DNA of 64,000 nt from UBA5336 sp039815055 (GTDB lineage: Bacteria > Pseudomonadota > Alphaproteobacteria > Caulobacterales > Hyphomonadaceae): positions 88,534 to 152,533 of the forward strand of contig JBCCAA010000001.1 in assembly GCA_039815055.1 (NCBI GenBank), written 5' to 3'. The position numbers and the translations under genes were made by a program. This document shows, in pieces, positions 17,811 to 25,430 of the stretch (positions are counted from its first letter, which is position 1; each line of letters opens with the position of its first letter). The notes below the pieces were generated by a model. It worked only from the letters and a program-made list of their open reading frames with translations. It ran no database searches and was not told where the DNA came from.

Positions 17811-18617
17811 TCAGGTTCGCTTGAGGTCCAACTCGTCATTTGGGTCATTGTCGCCTGGAGCTACCGTCTTTTTGACGGCCCAGGACCATAACCGGTCCTC
17901 ATTCAAAGGCATGACAAGAGCCAGGTGTTCGAACGCCGCCAACAGCGCGAGCGTGCCGAGCAGAAGATACCAGGCGCCATCGAATGAACCGGGCAATTCA
18001 CTCGCACCCAAGAACAGTAAAGCCATGGCGACGAGGCTGGTGGCCAGCAAGAACACTGGAAAATAAGGCGAGTTGCGCGCGGTGTGAAAGTACGTCGAAA
18101 GGTATTTCAAATGCTGCGGCAGGAATCTGTCAGAGGCATTCTGTGCACCAAGGAATATCAGGAGTTTTGCGCTCAATCGCATGCCCCACAACAGAACATA
18201 GGTTGCAGCTGCGACCTGGTTTTCAGCTCCGATGCTCATGAAGATGATCAATCCGCCATGCGCCGCGATTCCCAGCTCGTGATAGAAAATAGCGCCGGCT
18301 GATGCCTTGAAACGCGCCCAGCCTAACAGATGCGGCGGGCATGCTCGGCGATTTGGTCCCGAGATATAGCCCAAAAGCAGCATAGCCTCGTGCCAGGCCC
18401 AGACAGTGAGACCAACGGCGAATCCCGCATAGGCATAGATCGGTGACGTCGTGTCCCGAAGGAGCACTACCGCTAGCGTCGCTCCGATCATCCCAAGTGT
18501 TAGCGTGGTGGCGGCGGTGACCTTTGTCGCGCCACCCTGGCCGACAACCCAGATCAGGATGCCGGTGCTGCTCCACCATGTCAGCAGGGCGATGAGAATG
18601 GGGATAAAAGTGTCCAT
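17811..18617 (-). CDS. puhE: Photosynthetic complex assembly protein PuhE
   Basis: The 268-residue multi-pass membrane protein matches the PuhE/photosynthetic complex assembly 2 family. It begins MDTFIPILIALLTWWSSTGILIW and contains AYAGFAVGLTVWAWHEAMLLLGYISGP, FYHELGIAAHGGLI and a C-terminal hydrophobic pair. In Rhodobacter, PuhE influences reaction centre and LH1 assembly and bacteriochlorophyll production. I use ATG 18617; a further 44 open codons upstream overlap the puhC 3' region and look non-coding. It is the last gene of bchF-lhaA-puhABCE. Confidence 0.88.
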   Translation of the reverse strand: MDTFIPILIALLTWWSSTGILIWVVGQGGATKVTAATTLTLGMIGATLAVVLLRDTTSPIYAYAGFAVGLTVWAWHEAMLLLGYISGPNRRACPPHLLGWARFKASAGAIFYHELGIAAHGGLIIFMSIGAENQVAAATYVLLWGMRLSAKLLIFLGAQNASDRFLPQHLKYLSTYFHTARNSPYFPVFLLATSLVAMALLFLGASELPGSFDGAWYLLLGTLALLAAFEHLALVMPLNEDRLWSWAVKKTVAPGDNDPNDELDLKRT

Positions 18618-18681
18618 CCTTAACGCGCGGTCTCCACCCGCACCCGGTTGGACAGGTCGGTTTGCGGAGCCCGGCGCAAGG

Positions 18682-19140
18682 TCATGGAGTTGGCGCTTGC
18701 GCATCAAACAGTTGGGCGAAATCGTTCTCGTTGAGGTCCCCGAATGCATCCAAAGTAATCGACTTTCCCGTTTCCGGGTCGAACAAGATCACGTTCCCGG
18801 TGTTTGATCTTTGCAGCTCGTATGCTGGCGTTGGTCCAATTCCCGCTCGGCGGCGGTTCAGGCTCAAAGAGCGAAGTGAGGTTCGCACAAATCCGCCCGC
18901 TCCGGGGTCAAACATGTGGATCGCCTCACCGCTTTCAGGATCATAAGCGCCGACGCCGCCGGTTGGTTCATCTGCGAACCGAACCTGCAGTCGTTCAATT
19001 GTGGCTTCCTTGGGTAGATCAGCGATTCCAACGCCAGTAAGGCGCGCGACGCCAACGAACACGGTAATCGTGGCAAGCATCAATGCAATGCTGATCAGCG
19101 CCGGCTTGGGAACGTGGATGTCATGGCTGTGGTCGCTCAC
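18682..19140 (-). CDS. puhC: Photosynthetic complex assembly protein PuhC
   Basis: The 152-residue protein has a cytoplasmic His-rich N-terminus (SDHSHDIHVPKP), one transmembrane helix (ALISIALMLATITVFVGVARLTG) and a periplasmic domain with the family repeat pattern LRVRFADEPTGGVGAYDPESG, GAGGFVRTSLRSLSLNRRR and LFDPETGKSITLDAFGDLNENDFAQLF. PuhC aids reaction-centre/LH1 organisation. The start is GTG 19140, preceded by AAGAGG with good spacing; an ATG 25 codons upstream would lie inside puhB. Confidence 0.9.
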   Translation of the reverse strand: MSDHSHDIHVPKPALISIALMLATITVFVGVARLTGVGIADLPKEATIERLQVRFADEPTGGVGAYDPESGEAIHMFDPGAGGFVRTSLRSLSLNRRRAGIGPTPAYELQRSNTGNVILFDPETGKSITLDAFGDLNENDFAQLFDAQAPTP

Positions 19141-19150
19141 ATTGACCTCT

Positions 19151-19831
19151 TCAGACCGCTGGAATGGAAGAGTTTGGCGCTGCCGAAGCCTGCCCTTTGG
19201 ATTCAGCGGCTCCAAGCTCTAGTTGCACGGTTTCCGGCGCGGTTTCAAACACTGCACGCGCAAGGATTTGAGACACCGCGTCAGCGTCTTCAATACCGCG
19301 CATCATCGGTTGTGGTCTGGAGTATTCAAATGGGCGGACGAAGGGCCACAAGTGCAGGTACGGTGGCTGACCGGGTCCATCCAATTGCATTGAAATATCG
19401 CCAACACGTGCCGACTTGCGCTTCAATTGCGCGCCTCGCATTTGCGAGAATGGGACATTGACGTATTTGCGGATCGCGGCGCCGTAACGCAGCACAACGC
19501 GCTGGTTGGTGACCGTGAAGATCGCGGCGCGGCTCATGGCGAAGGACAAAACGAAAATCAGCGCTACCGAGACAAGCCCAAAGACCAGCGAACTGGTCAT
19601 GACACCCGCAAATTCAGACGCCCCGGCTTCGTTCGACGACAAATTGGCCAATCGGAACACGGTCATGGCAATGAAATAGCCGATGATCCAACGCAAACGA
19701 AACGCGTTCAATGCCAGGGCAACAGTGCTGGGTTTGCCCTGCCAGAGGATCGTCTCGCCGTCTGGAAGGTGTTCAGGCATGCCCTTCACTGGCTCAACTG
19801 GGCCGTCTTCTTCGTCATGGAACAGTTTCAT
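19151..19831 (-). CDS. puhB: Photosynthetic complex assembly protein PuhB (bacterial PH domain)
   Basis: The 226-residue protein has the PuhB form: N-terminal PEHLPDGETILWQGKPS, two or three membrane helices (IIGYFIAMTVFRLA; VMTSSLVFGLVSVALIFVLSF), and a bacterial PH-like domain (FTVTNQRVVLRYGAAIRKYVNVPFSQM). In Rhodobacter capsulatus PuhB is a reaction-centre assembly factor. Its start overlaps the puhA stop as ATGA. Confidence 0.92.
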   Translation of the reverse strand: MKLFHDEEDGPVEPVKGMPEHLPDGETILWQGKPSTVALALNAFRLRWIIGYFIAMTVFRLANLSSNEAGASEFAGVMTSSLVFGLVSVALIFVLSFAMSRAAIFTVTNQRVVLRYGAAIRKYVNVPFSQMRGAQLKRKSARVGDISMQLDGPGQPPYLHLWPFVRPFEYSRPQPMMRGIEDADAVSQILARAVFETAPETVQLELGAAESKGQASAAPNSSIPAV

Positions 19832-20625
19832 AGCAACGGCTCAATCAAGTCCCTGGTGGCATAGAGTTTTCCGCCGCCATAATAGCCGCTGATGCGGTCT
19901 TCTTCGCGACGGGTCACCGACAGTTCGTTCTTGGTCTTGGGGGCTGCGCGCAGTTGTTCGGCCGTAACAGCTTCGACCACGACCTTGGGTTGGCGGCCAC
20001 CGACCATTTTGGCAAAAGGCATGGGCACGAGAACACTATACCGTTCTCCAGAGGCGCTGTCGTTGGCCGCGACTTCGATCTCGAGATAGCGAATGATGGC
20101 CTCGGAACGATCTACCCAAAGGTCCAGCACCTGGCCGGCCACTTCATCGTCTGCCCCGTAGACGTCCATGCCGCGCGGGTCGCGGTCCTGTTCTGCGACT
20201 TCATAGCCGGGACTGTCGCGATACGGGGCAATTCTCGGCTCACCTTCGAGGGTCAGGTCCGCAACATCCTCGCGCATGGAATAGGATGCCGGGCCAACAC
20301 CATCTTGCATGGGATCGCCGGTGGGCTCATACGGCGCGCCGGGCCAGACAGCAGTACGCTTCAACGCCAATTCGCGCTCATCGCGTGGACCAAAAGCGTA
20401 TTCCTGCTTGCCGCGGCCATGGGGAAGATTGAATGACTTTTTCGGTGGCATCCAGAATGTGCCCGACGCTTCCTGCTTGCCGGTCGTGTCGGTTTCCAGT
20501 GGATACCCCTCGCGACGATCTTCGCGCCTGAGATAAAAGATCAGCCCAAAAAAGAACGTTGTAAACAGCCAAAGAGAGACATCGACCAGGTCGACTCCCG
20601 CTACAAATTCTCCGCCAAAGATCAT
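19828..20625 (-). CDS. puhA: Photosynthetic reaction centre H subunit
   Basis: The 265-residue H subunit has a single N-terminal membrane helix (VDVSLWLFTTFFFGLIFYLRREDRREGYPLE), then the cytoplasmic capping domain with PKKSFNLPHGRG, the core GMDVYGADDEVAGQVLDLWVDRSEAIIRYLE and the C-terminal DRISGYYGGGKLYATRDLIEPLL. It stabilises the L/M core and shapes proton uptake to QB. It lies downstream of lhaA in the conserved lhaA-puhA order. Confidence 0.96.
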   Translation of the reverse strand: MIFGGEFVAGVDLVDVSLWLFTTFFFGLIFYLRREDRREGYPLETDTTGKQEASGTFWMPPKKSFNLPHGRGKQEYAFGPRDERELALKRTAVWPGAPYEPTGDPMQDGVGPASYSMREDVADLTLEGEPRIAPYRDSPGYEVAEQDRDPRGMDVYGADDEVAGQVLDLWVDRSEAIIRYLEIEVAANDSASGERYSVLVPMPFAKMVGGRQPKVVVEAVTAEQLRAAPKTKNELSVTRREEDRISGYYGGGKLYATRDLIEPLL

Positions 20626-20647
20626 TTTAAGTCTCCTTACTGGCGCC

Positions 20648-22078
20648 CTAGTCCGGGAACATCGCGAGCCCGAATTTATTGTTTATCGCCGAACTGCTTC
20701 GGGTGTGTGACGCGATGGGACCCAAAACGGCGAGCGTGACGAACATGAGCAAAATTTCCATGTGATAGACGAGGCTGTAGCTGATCGCGGTGTCGTTGAG
20801 ACCCTCGCCAAACCAGCCAGACTGGACTGCCGATTGCGTGGCATCCTTCAGCGCACCGCCCAGCGCAAGCGCGACACCGGCCGCCGTTGCCTGCACAGCC
20901 CCCCATGCGCCGAGCGCAATGCCGCTGTCGCTGCTTTCTGCAAGGTCCATTGCCGACGTCAGCATGCAAACCGAAAACAATCCCCCGCCCAGCCCAATCA
21001 GGGTCGTGCCCACCTGAAACAGTAGCGTCGAGCCGAGCGGTTCAGCAAAGACGACCAGACTGAGCGCCGCCACGCCGATAAGGATGCCCATGGCAGCCAG
21101 GCGGTGCACTTCCAGTCCGCTGGCGAGGCCTTTTGCGGCAATACCGAACCCGCAAATCGATCCAAATGCGAAAAGCGCCGTTAATCGCGTCGTTTCACTG
21201 ACCGACATGCCCAGCAATTCGGCGCCATAGGGCTCCAGCAGGATGTCCTGCATGCCGAACGCCATAGTACCCAAGCCCACGGCGAGCAAAAGGCGCAAAG
21301 CCCGGCTATCTGCCATCAGGGTTTGCCAGGCCTGACCAAAACTTGCGGTCTGAGCAGTGCCGTCGATCACGGCCTGGTTGCGCGTTTCCTGTTTCCAGAG
21401 CGCGACCACATTCAAGACCATCACGGCCACGGCTGAGCCCTGAATCACGCGGATCAGCTTGATATCGGTGAAGTCAGACAGCAGCGCACCGTACACCAGC
21501 GCGCCCACGCCCATTCCGACGAGCAACATGACGTAAAGCAGGGCCACGACGCGGGGGCGCACTTCTTCCGGCGCAATGTCGGTTGCCAGTGCAAGGCCGG
21601 CGGTTTGCGTGGTGTGCAAACCGGCGCCGACCATCAGAAATGCGAGCGCAGCCCCTGCCTGGCCAATCCAGGCCGTTCCATCGGAGCCACCCGACAGGAT
21701 CAAAAGTGCAAACGGCATGGTCGCCAACCCGCCAAACATAAACAGCGTGCCAAACCAGATGTAGGGGCCCCTGCGCCACCCAAAAACCGATACATGGGCG
21801 TCTGACTTATGCCCTATCAGGGCACGTAGTGGCGCAAACACCAACGGAAGCGAAATCATCAGCGCGACCAGCCAGGTCGGTACCGCCAATTCGACGATCA
21901 TCACTCGGTTCAAGGTCCCGGTCACCAGGGCGAAGACCAATCCAACGCTGACTTGGAAAAGGGATAACCGCAGCAGCCGACTGAGAGGCAGGTCCGTGGT
22001 CGCGACATCAGCAAACGGCAGGAACTTGCGGCTCATTCCCTTCCAGGCATCGGCAAATTTAGGGCGCTCATGTTTCAT
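20648..22078 (-). CDS. lhaA: Light-harvesting 1 assembly protein LhaA (PucC/BCD family MFS)
   Basis: The 476-residue protein is a 12-TM major-facilitator-type carrier of the LhaA/PucC family. Markers are LSLFQVSVGLVFALVTGTLNRVMIVELAVPTWLVALMISLP, RALIGHKSDAHVSVFGWRRGPYIWFGTLFMFGG, and LLEPYGAELLGMSVSETTRLTALFAFGS. LhaA assists LH1 assembly, probably by handling pigments. The start overlaps the bchF stop as ATGA. In the usual cluster bchN, B, H, L and M lie between bchF and lhaA; here they are absent. Confidence 0.92.
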   Translation of the reverse strand: MKHERPKFADAWKGMSRKFLPFADVATTDLPLSRLLRLSLFQVSVGLVFALVTGTLNRVMIVELAVPTWLVALMISLPLVFAPLRALIGHKSDAHVSVFGWRRGPYIWFGTLFMFGGLATMPFALLILSGGSDGTAWIGQAGAALAFLMVGAGLHTTQTAGLALATDIAPEEVRPRVVALLYVMLLVGMGVGALVYGALLSDFTDIKLIRVIQGSAVAVMVLNVVALWKQETRNQAVIDGTAQTASFGQAWQTLMADSRALRLLLAVGLGTMAFGMQDILLEPYGAELLGMSVSETTRLTALFAFGSICGFGIAAKGLASGLEVHRLAAMGILIGVAALSLVVFAEPLGSTLLFQVGTTLIGLGGGLFSVCMLTSAMDLAESSDSGIALGAWGAVQATAAGVALALGGALKDATQSAVQSGWFGEGLNDTAISYSLVYHMEILLMFVTLAVLGPIASHTRSSSAINNKFGLAMFPD

Positions 22079-22581
22079 GCAAGTCCCCGCATTTCAGTAT
22101 TGCGAGGCGCATCAAGGCGAGCTTGGCGAAGTTTGAGCACGAATTGGAAAGCGTTCACGACGTAGGCCGCGTAGGCGGCGAGCGCGATCCACATTTGCAG
22201 AGTGGCATCGCCGAGGGAGAAAAGAGCCACAACCAAATATAGTGTGTGGAGGGCAAGAACGAGCATGGAGAAAACGTCTTCCCAGAAGAACGCAGGCGCG
22301 AACAGGAAACGCCCGAACACCACTTTCTCCCAGATCGCGCCGGTGACCATGATCGTGTAAAGCAGCGCTGTCTTCAAACAGATTGAGATGGTCGCGAGCC
22401 CATAGCCATCGCCTGTCGCAAGATAGCGCACCACCAGAAACAGACTGATTCCGAAAACAAGGAACTGGAGGGGCGCCAGGATTGCCTGGACCATTGTCCA
22501 TACGGTTTCGTCGCGCCGAATGCGTTCAGCCGGCGTATAGAGTGCTGTGCCCTGCGTGATTGATCGTTTGCCGATCTTCAT
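22075..22581 (-). CDS. bchF: 3-vinyl bacteriochlorophyllide hydratase
   Basis: BchF hydrates the C3 vinyl group of chlorophyllide or bacteriochlorophyllide to 3-hydroxyethyl, upstream of BchC. The 168-residue membrane protein matches the family: LYTPAERIRRDETVWTMVQAILAPLQFLVFGISLFLVVRYLATGDGYGLA, then KTALLYTIMVTGAIWEKVVFGRFLFAPAFFWEDVFSM. ATG 22581 has GAG five bases upstream; a GTG one codon earlier is also open. Two PpsR-type elements lie 55-88 bases upstream. It heads bchF-lhaA-puhABCE. Confidence 0.92.
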   Translation of the reverse strand: MKIGKRSITQGTALYTPAERIRRDETVWTMVQAILAPLQFLVFGISLFLVVRYLATGDGYGLATISICLKTALLYTIMVTGAIWEKVVFGRFLFAPAFFWEDVFSMLVLALHTLYLVVALFSLGDATLQMWIALAAYAAYVVNAFQFVLKLRQARLDAPRNTEMRGLA

Positions 22582-22635
22582 CACCGCTCTTCCAATCGTA
22601 GCTTGCAGTCTAAACTACGCGCGGGCGCCCAAATG

Positions 22636-22653
22636 TGTCAACTTGGTTTTACG
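22636..22653 (+). promoter_or_regulatory. PpsR/CrtJ-type operator 1 upstream of bchF
   Basis: TGTCAACTTGGTTTTACG fits TGT-N12-AC(A/G), the family operator for PpsR/CrtJ. Its edge is 55 bases upstream of the bchF start. The ACG end is shared by other sites in this cluster, so the local consensus appears relaxed. Confidence 0.65.
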
Positions 22654-22669
22654 TCTATTTGGCTTGACG
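22652..22669 (+). promoter_or_regulatory. PpsR/CrtJ-type operator 2 upstream of bchF, overlapping the first
   Basis: CGTCTATTTGGCTTGACG is an 18-bp (C/T)GT-N12-ACG palindrome that shares two bases with the preceding element. The centre-to-centre distance is 16 bp, unlike the 26 bp at the other loci. Confidence 0.6.
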
Positions 22670-22746
22670 TCTAAGCGGAAATGCTCAACTCTTTGGGCCG
22701 AAACGGCGCCCTATCGAGAGGCTATTTATTCTGTTAAGGATTTTAA

Positions 22747-22944
22747 ATGCCAAGGTCTAATCAGCTCGGTAGAAACCCTCTGGTGCAATCAGACATGATT
22801 GCGGGGCTTGGTATTGAAGAGCGTCAAGCGCGGCGCAAATATGCGCGCGTCTTTGTTGTCGAAACATATAGTGACGACCCACGACTCCCAAGCAACCCGC
22901 AAACGGGACGCTGCCGCCGACTGGCGACGTCTGCCTATGGGTGA
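22747..22944 (+). CDS. Possible short leader frame upstream of ppaA
   Basis: A 65-codon frame starts at ATG 22747 with AAGGA six bases upstream, and its stop is 62 bases before the ppaA start. The predicted peptide is basic, has no recognisable domain, and could be fortuitous. It is listed because of the ribosome-binding site and its position in the ppaA leader. Confidence 0.22.
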   Translation: MPRSNQLGRNPLVQSDMIAGLGIEERQARRKYARVFVVETYSDDPRLPSNPQTGRCRRLATSAYG

Positions 22945-23006
22945 TGTCACCGTTTGAACGTCGCGTTGGAAAGGGGAGAGATGGTTGTCACGCCGGGAGG
23001 ACTGAG

Positions 23007-23903
23007 GTGGCCGACAATAGCGAATTCTCGCCAGAAACCGAAAGAGCCGCAGAAGCCGGACTGGACACGATACCCTGCGCGAGCCCAACGGGCTATCCGA
23101 TGGAGTCGTCAGAAGACATAAATCCCGCAACCAATCTGCTGAACACGATCGAAGCGGAAATATTACCGCGTCTGATGCTTGTTCAGGAAAACGATCCATC
23201 CAAGGCTTTGGCTGAAGTCGGACCGGAGGTGAGTGTAGATCCCCAGACGGTCGATACTTTTGTTGAGATGATGTTCGATCAGAGTGTGACCTCTGGTCAG
23301 AACTTTGTGGAGGAACTCCTGCAGCAAGGTGTGACGACCCAGCGGGTCTATCTTGATGTGCTGGCCCCTGCCGCGCGTCAGATGGGTGAACTTTGGGAGC
23401 AAGACATCCGAAACTTCACGGATGTAACCCTCGGCCTTTGCCGCCTGCACGAAGTGCTTCGCCACAGTGCGTTTCAATCGTTGCAAGGACAGATTGCCTT
23501 GGCGCCCGATGCGCCGTCGATCCTGTTGTCTACCGCGTGCGCCGATCAGCATGTATTTGGCGTGATCATGGTGGCCGAGTTTTTCCGTAATGCAGGTTGG
23601 CAGGTGACGTCCGAACCCGGCGCTGCAACTTCGGAACTCGAACGCATCCTGTCTGAACACAGCTTCGATATGGTCGGTCTTTCGGTCGCCCGCTCTCATG
23701 ACGTGGACGAGATTAAACGCGCGGTTGGGCAATTGCGACAGTCTTCTCGCAACCGCGCCATCAAGGTCATTTTAGGTGGAGCGCTTCTTGAGCGCGATCG
23801 CTCCATTGCTGAAAAAGTCGGCGCTGACGCATTTGCTACAGATGCAGCCGATGCGCCAACCGCAGCAGCAAAGCTGTTGGCAGATATACGAATCGGCTGT
23901 TAG
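23007..23903 (+). CDS. ppaA: Cobalamin-binding antirepressor PpaA/AerR
   Basis: PpaA/AerR is the B12- or heme-linked light/redox antirepressor that modulates PpsR/CrtJ, which follows directly. The 298-residue protein has a helical domain (LDVLAPAARQMGELWEQDIRNFTDVTLGLCRLHEVLR, residues 117-152) and a B12-binding Rossmann domain (SILLSTACADQHVFGVIMVAEFFRNAGWQV) with a DxHxxG-type motif at residues 180-185, then FDMVGLSVARSHDVDEIK and VILGGALLERD. The start is GTG 23007, with GGGAGG six bases upstream. The open frame extends back to 22941, and MESSEDIN at residue 32 is an alternative. Confidence 0.87.
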   Translation: MADNSEFSPETERAAEAGLDTIPCASPTGYPMESSEDINPATNLLNTIEAEILPRLMLVQENDPSKALAEVGPEVSVDPQTVDTFVEMMFDQSVTSGQNFVEELLQQGVTTQRVYLDVLAPAARQMGELWEQDIRNFTDVTLGLCRLHEVLRHSAFQSLQGQIALAPDAPSILLSTACADQHVFGVIMVAEFFRNAGWQVTSEPGAATSELERILSEHSFDMVGLSVARSHDVDEIKRAVGQLRQSSRNRAIKVILGGALLERDRSIAEKVGADAFATDAADAPTAAAKLLADIRIGC

Positions 23904-23936
23904 ACGCGCGATTATTCTCATCAAATCGGCAGGGAC

Positions 23937-25364
23937 ATGGACGCAAAAACACCTCATACACCTCAGCGGAATGAGATGCGTTCACTGTTTCAGTCGCCCG
24001 CGCAATATCTACAGGACTTATCGCCGGAAACCCTTGCTGAATTAATCGGAGCGGCCGCTGATATCGCGCTCGTTGTGGAAGATGGCATCGTCAAAGATGT
24101 GGCACTGGCCAATCGCGATCTGGTTTCACACGGCTATAGTGAAGCTTGGGTCGGAAAACCCTGGATCGAAACGGTCACGGTTGAAAGTCGTCCGAAGATC
24201 GAGGCGTTGTTGAAGCGCGAGCCCAATGCTCCGCTTTGGCGACAAGTGAACCACCAATCCCAGTCGACCCTCGACGTTCCGGTCGAGTATCGCGCCGTCC
24301 CATTGTCTGGAGATGACCGTATCATCGCGCTCGGCCGCGACTTGAGTCACATTTCGATCCTTCAACAGAAACTGGTCAACGCTCACCAGGAGCTGGAGCG
24401 CGACTATTCGAGATTACGTAGCGCCGAGGGGCGCTACCGGATCTTGTTCCACACCAGCGCTGAACCCATCCTCATCGTGAATGCTGAAGATTGGACCATT
24501 GAAGAGGCCAACACATCGGCGGGCTATATTGCAGATCAACACGCTGCTGATTTGGTCGGTAAGCCGATCAGCGAGTTGTTTGACAATACCGCCATCGGAC
24601 GGCTCAACACATTGATTGCTTCAGCGGCGACGCAAGGATCATCCACCCAATCGGAGCTGAAGTTGACGTCCGGAAAACTGGTCGGCCTGTCGGCTTCTGC
24701 GTTTTCTGAAAGCAATCGCAGGCGGGTCATCCTGCGATTGAATGATGTACAGGATGAAGACCGGCGCCAGAACGAGCCGCAGTCACTCGCCAGCCTGTTG
24801 GACCATTTGCCGGACGGCCTGGTGATTGCCGATGCCAATCAGCGCATCCTTCAGGTCAACCAGACATTTTCCCATTCCGCCCAGCTTGCGTCGGCCCAGG
24901 ATGCCAGGGGTGCGCCGCTGACCAGTTTTCTCGGACGGTCATCAACCGACGTCAACGTCTTGTATGCGTCGTTGAAGAAGAACGGATTTGTTCGCAACTT
25001 CGCCACCATTGCACGCGATCGTTTTGGCAGTGAGGAAAAGGTGGAAGTCTCGGCCGTGCCTGCCCCGACAAAGGACGGGCTGGTCTTTGCGTTCTCTGTC
25101 CGCGGTGTCTCACGCCGCCTGACTCAAACGCCTGGCCTGAACGAACAATTACCGAATTCCACCACTGACTTCACCGAATTGGTCGGACGCGTGCCGCTTA
25201 AAGAAATTGTCAGTGAATCAACGCTCTTGATTGAACGTCTGTGCATTGAAACGGCGCTGAAGATTTCTGACAACAATCGTGCGTCTGCAGCCGAAATGCT
25301 CGGGTTGAGCCGGCAAGGTTTATATTCCAAATTGAAGCGTGTCAGCGGCGAAGCCGGAGAGTGA
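23937..25364 (+). CDS. ppsR: Photosynthesis repressor PpsR/CrtJ
   Basis: PpsR/CrtJ is the redox-sensitive repressor of bch, crt and puc genes. The 475-residue protein has an N-terminal PAS-like domain (about 25-135), a coiled-coil Q-linker (LQQKLVNAHQELERDYSRLRSAEGRYR), two PAS domains (about 165-275 and 285-395) and a C-terminal Fis-type helix-turn-helix (ALKISDNNRASAAEMLGLSRQGLYSKL). Its only cysteine is Cys436 (RLCIETAL), just before the helix-turn-helix, matching the DNA-domain redox Cys. The second Cys that forms the disulfide in Rhodobacter proteins is missing. It follows ppaA by 33 bases. Confidence 0.93.
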   Translation: MDAKTPHTPQRNEMRSLFQSPAQYLQDLSPETLAELIGAAADIALVVEDGIVKDVALANRDLVSHGYSEAWVGKPWIETVTVESRPKIEALLKREPNAPLWRQVNHQSQSTLDVPVEYRAVPLSGDDRIIALGRDLSHISILQQKLVNAHQELERDYSRLRSAEGRYRILFHTSAEPILIVNAEDWTIEEANTSAGYIADQHAADLVGKPISELFDNTAIGRLNTLIASAATQGSSTQSELKLTSGKLVGLSASAFSESNRRRVILRLNDVQDEDRRQNEPQSLASLLDHLPDGLVIADANQRILQVNQTFSHSAQLASAQDARGAPLTSFLGRSSTDVNVLYASLKKNGFVRNFATIARDRFGSEEKVEVSAVPAPTKDGLVFAFSVRGVSRRLTQTPGLNEQLPNSTTDFTELVGRVPLKEIVSESTLLIERLCIETALKISDNNRASAAEMLGLSRQGLYSKLKRVSGEAGE

Positions 25365-25383
25365 CGCAACACACCAATAAAAG

Positions 25384-25401
25384 CGTCAACGTAAATTGAC
25401 A
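25384..25401 (+). promoter_or_regulatory. PpsR/CrtJ-type operator upstream of bchG
   Basis: CGTCAACGTAAATTGACA fits (C/T)GT-N12-ACA and contains the perfect arms GTCAA/TTGAC. It ends 29 bases before the bchG start. A TGT half-site begins exactly 26 bp downstream at 25410 (TGTCCATTTTAACG), but its second arm is not at the expected spacing. Confidence 0.65.
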
Positions 25402-25430
25402 CTCTTAACTGTCCATTTTAACGTGGGCGC

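Larger units (their letters stand above)
22582..23006. other. 425-base divergent regulatory region between bchF and ppaA
   Basis: The stretch holds two overlapping PpsR-type elements (listed separately) and a short doubtful frame at 22747-22944. It must contain the promoters of both the bchF-puh operon and ppaA-ppsR. Confidence 0.6.

Noticed and set aside
18618..18749. N-terminal extension of the puhE frame
   Set aside because: It would overlap puhC, is rich in Arg/Pro and does not match PuhE; the membrane-helix start at 18617 fits the family.
22075..22078. A deletion scar or frameshift remnant of bchNBHLM between bchF and lhaA
   Set aside because: The genes overlap by a neat ATGA with no leftover coding sequence, so there is no remnant to see.
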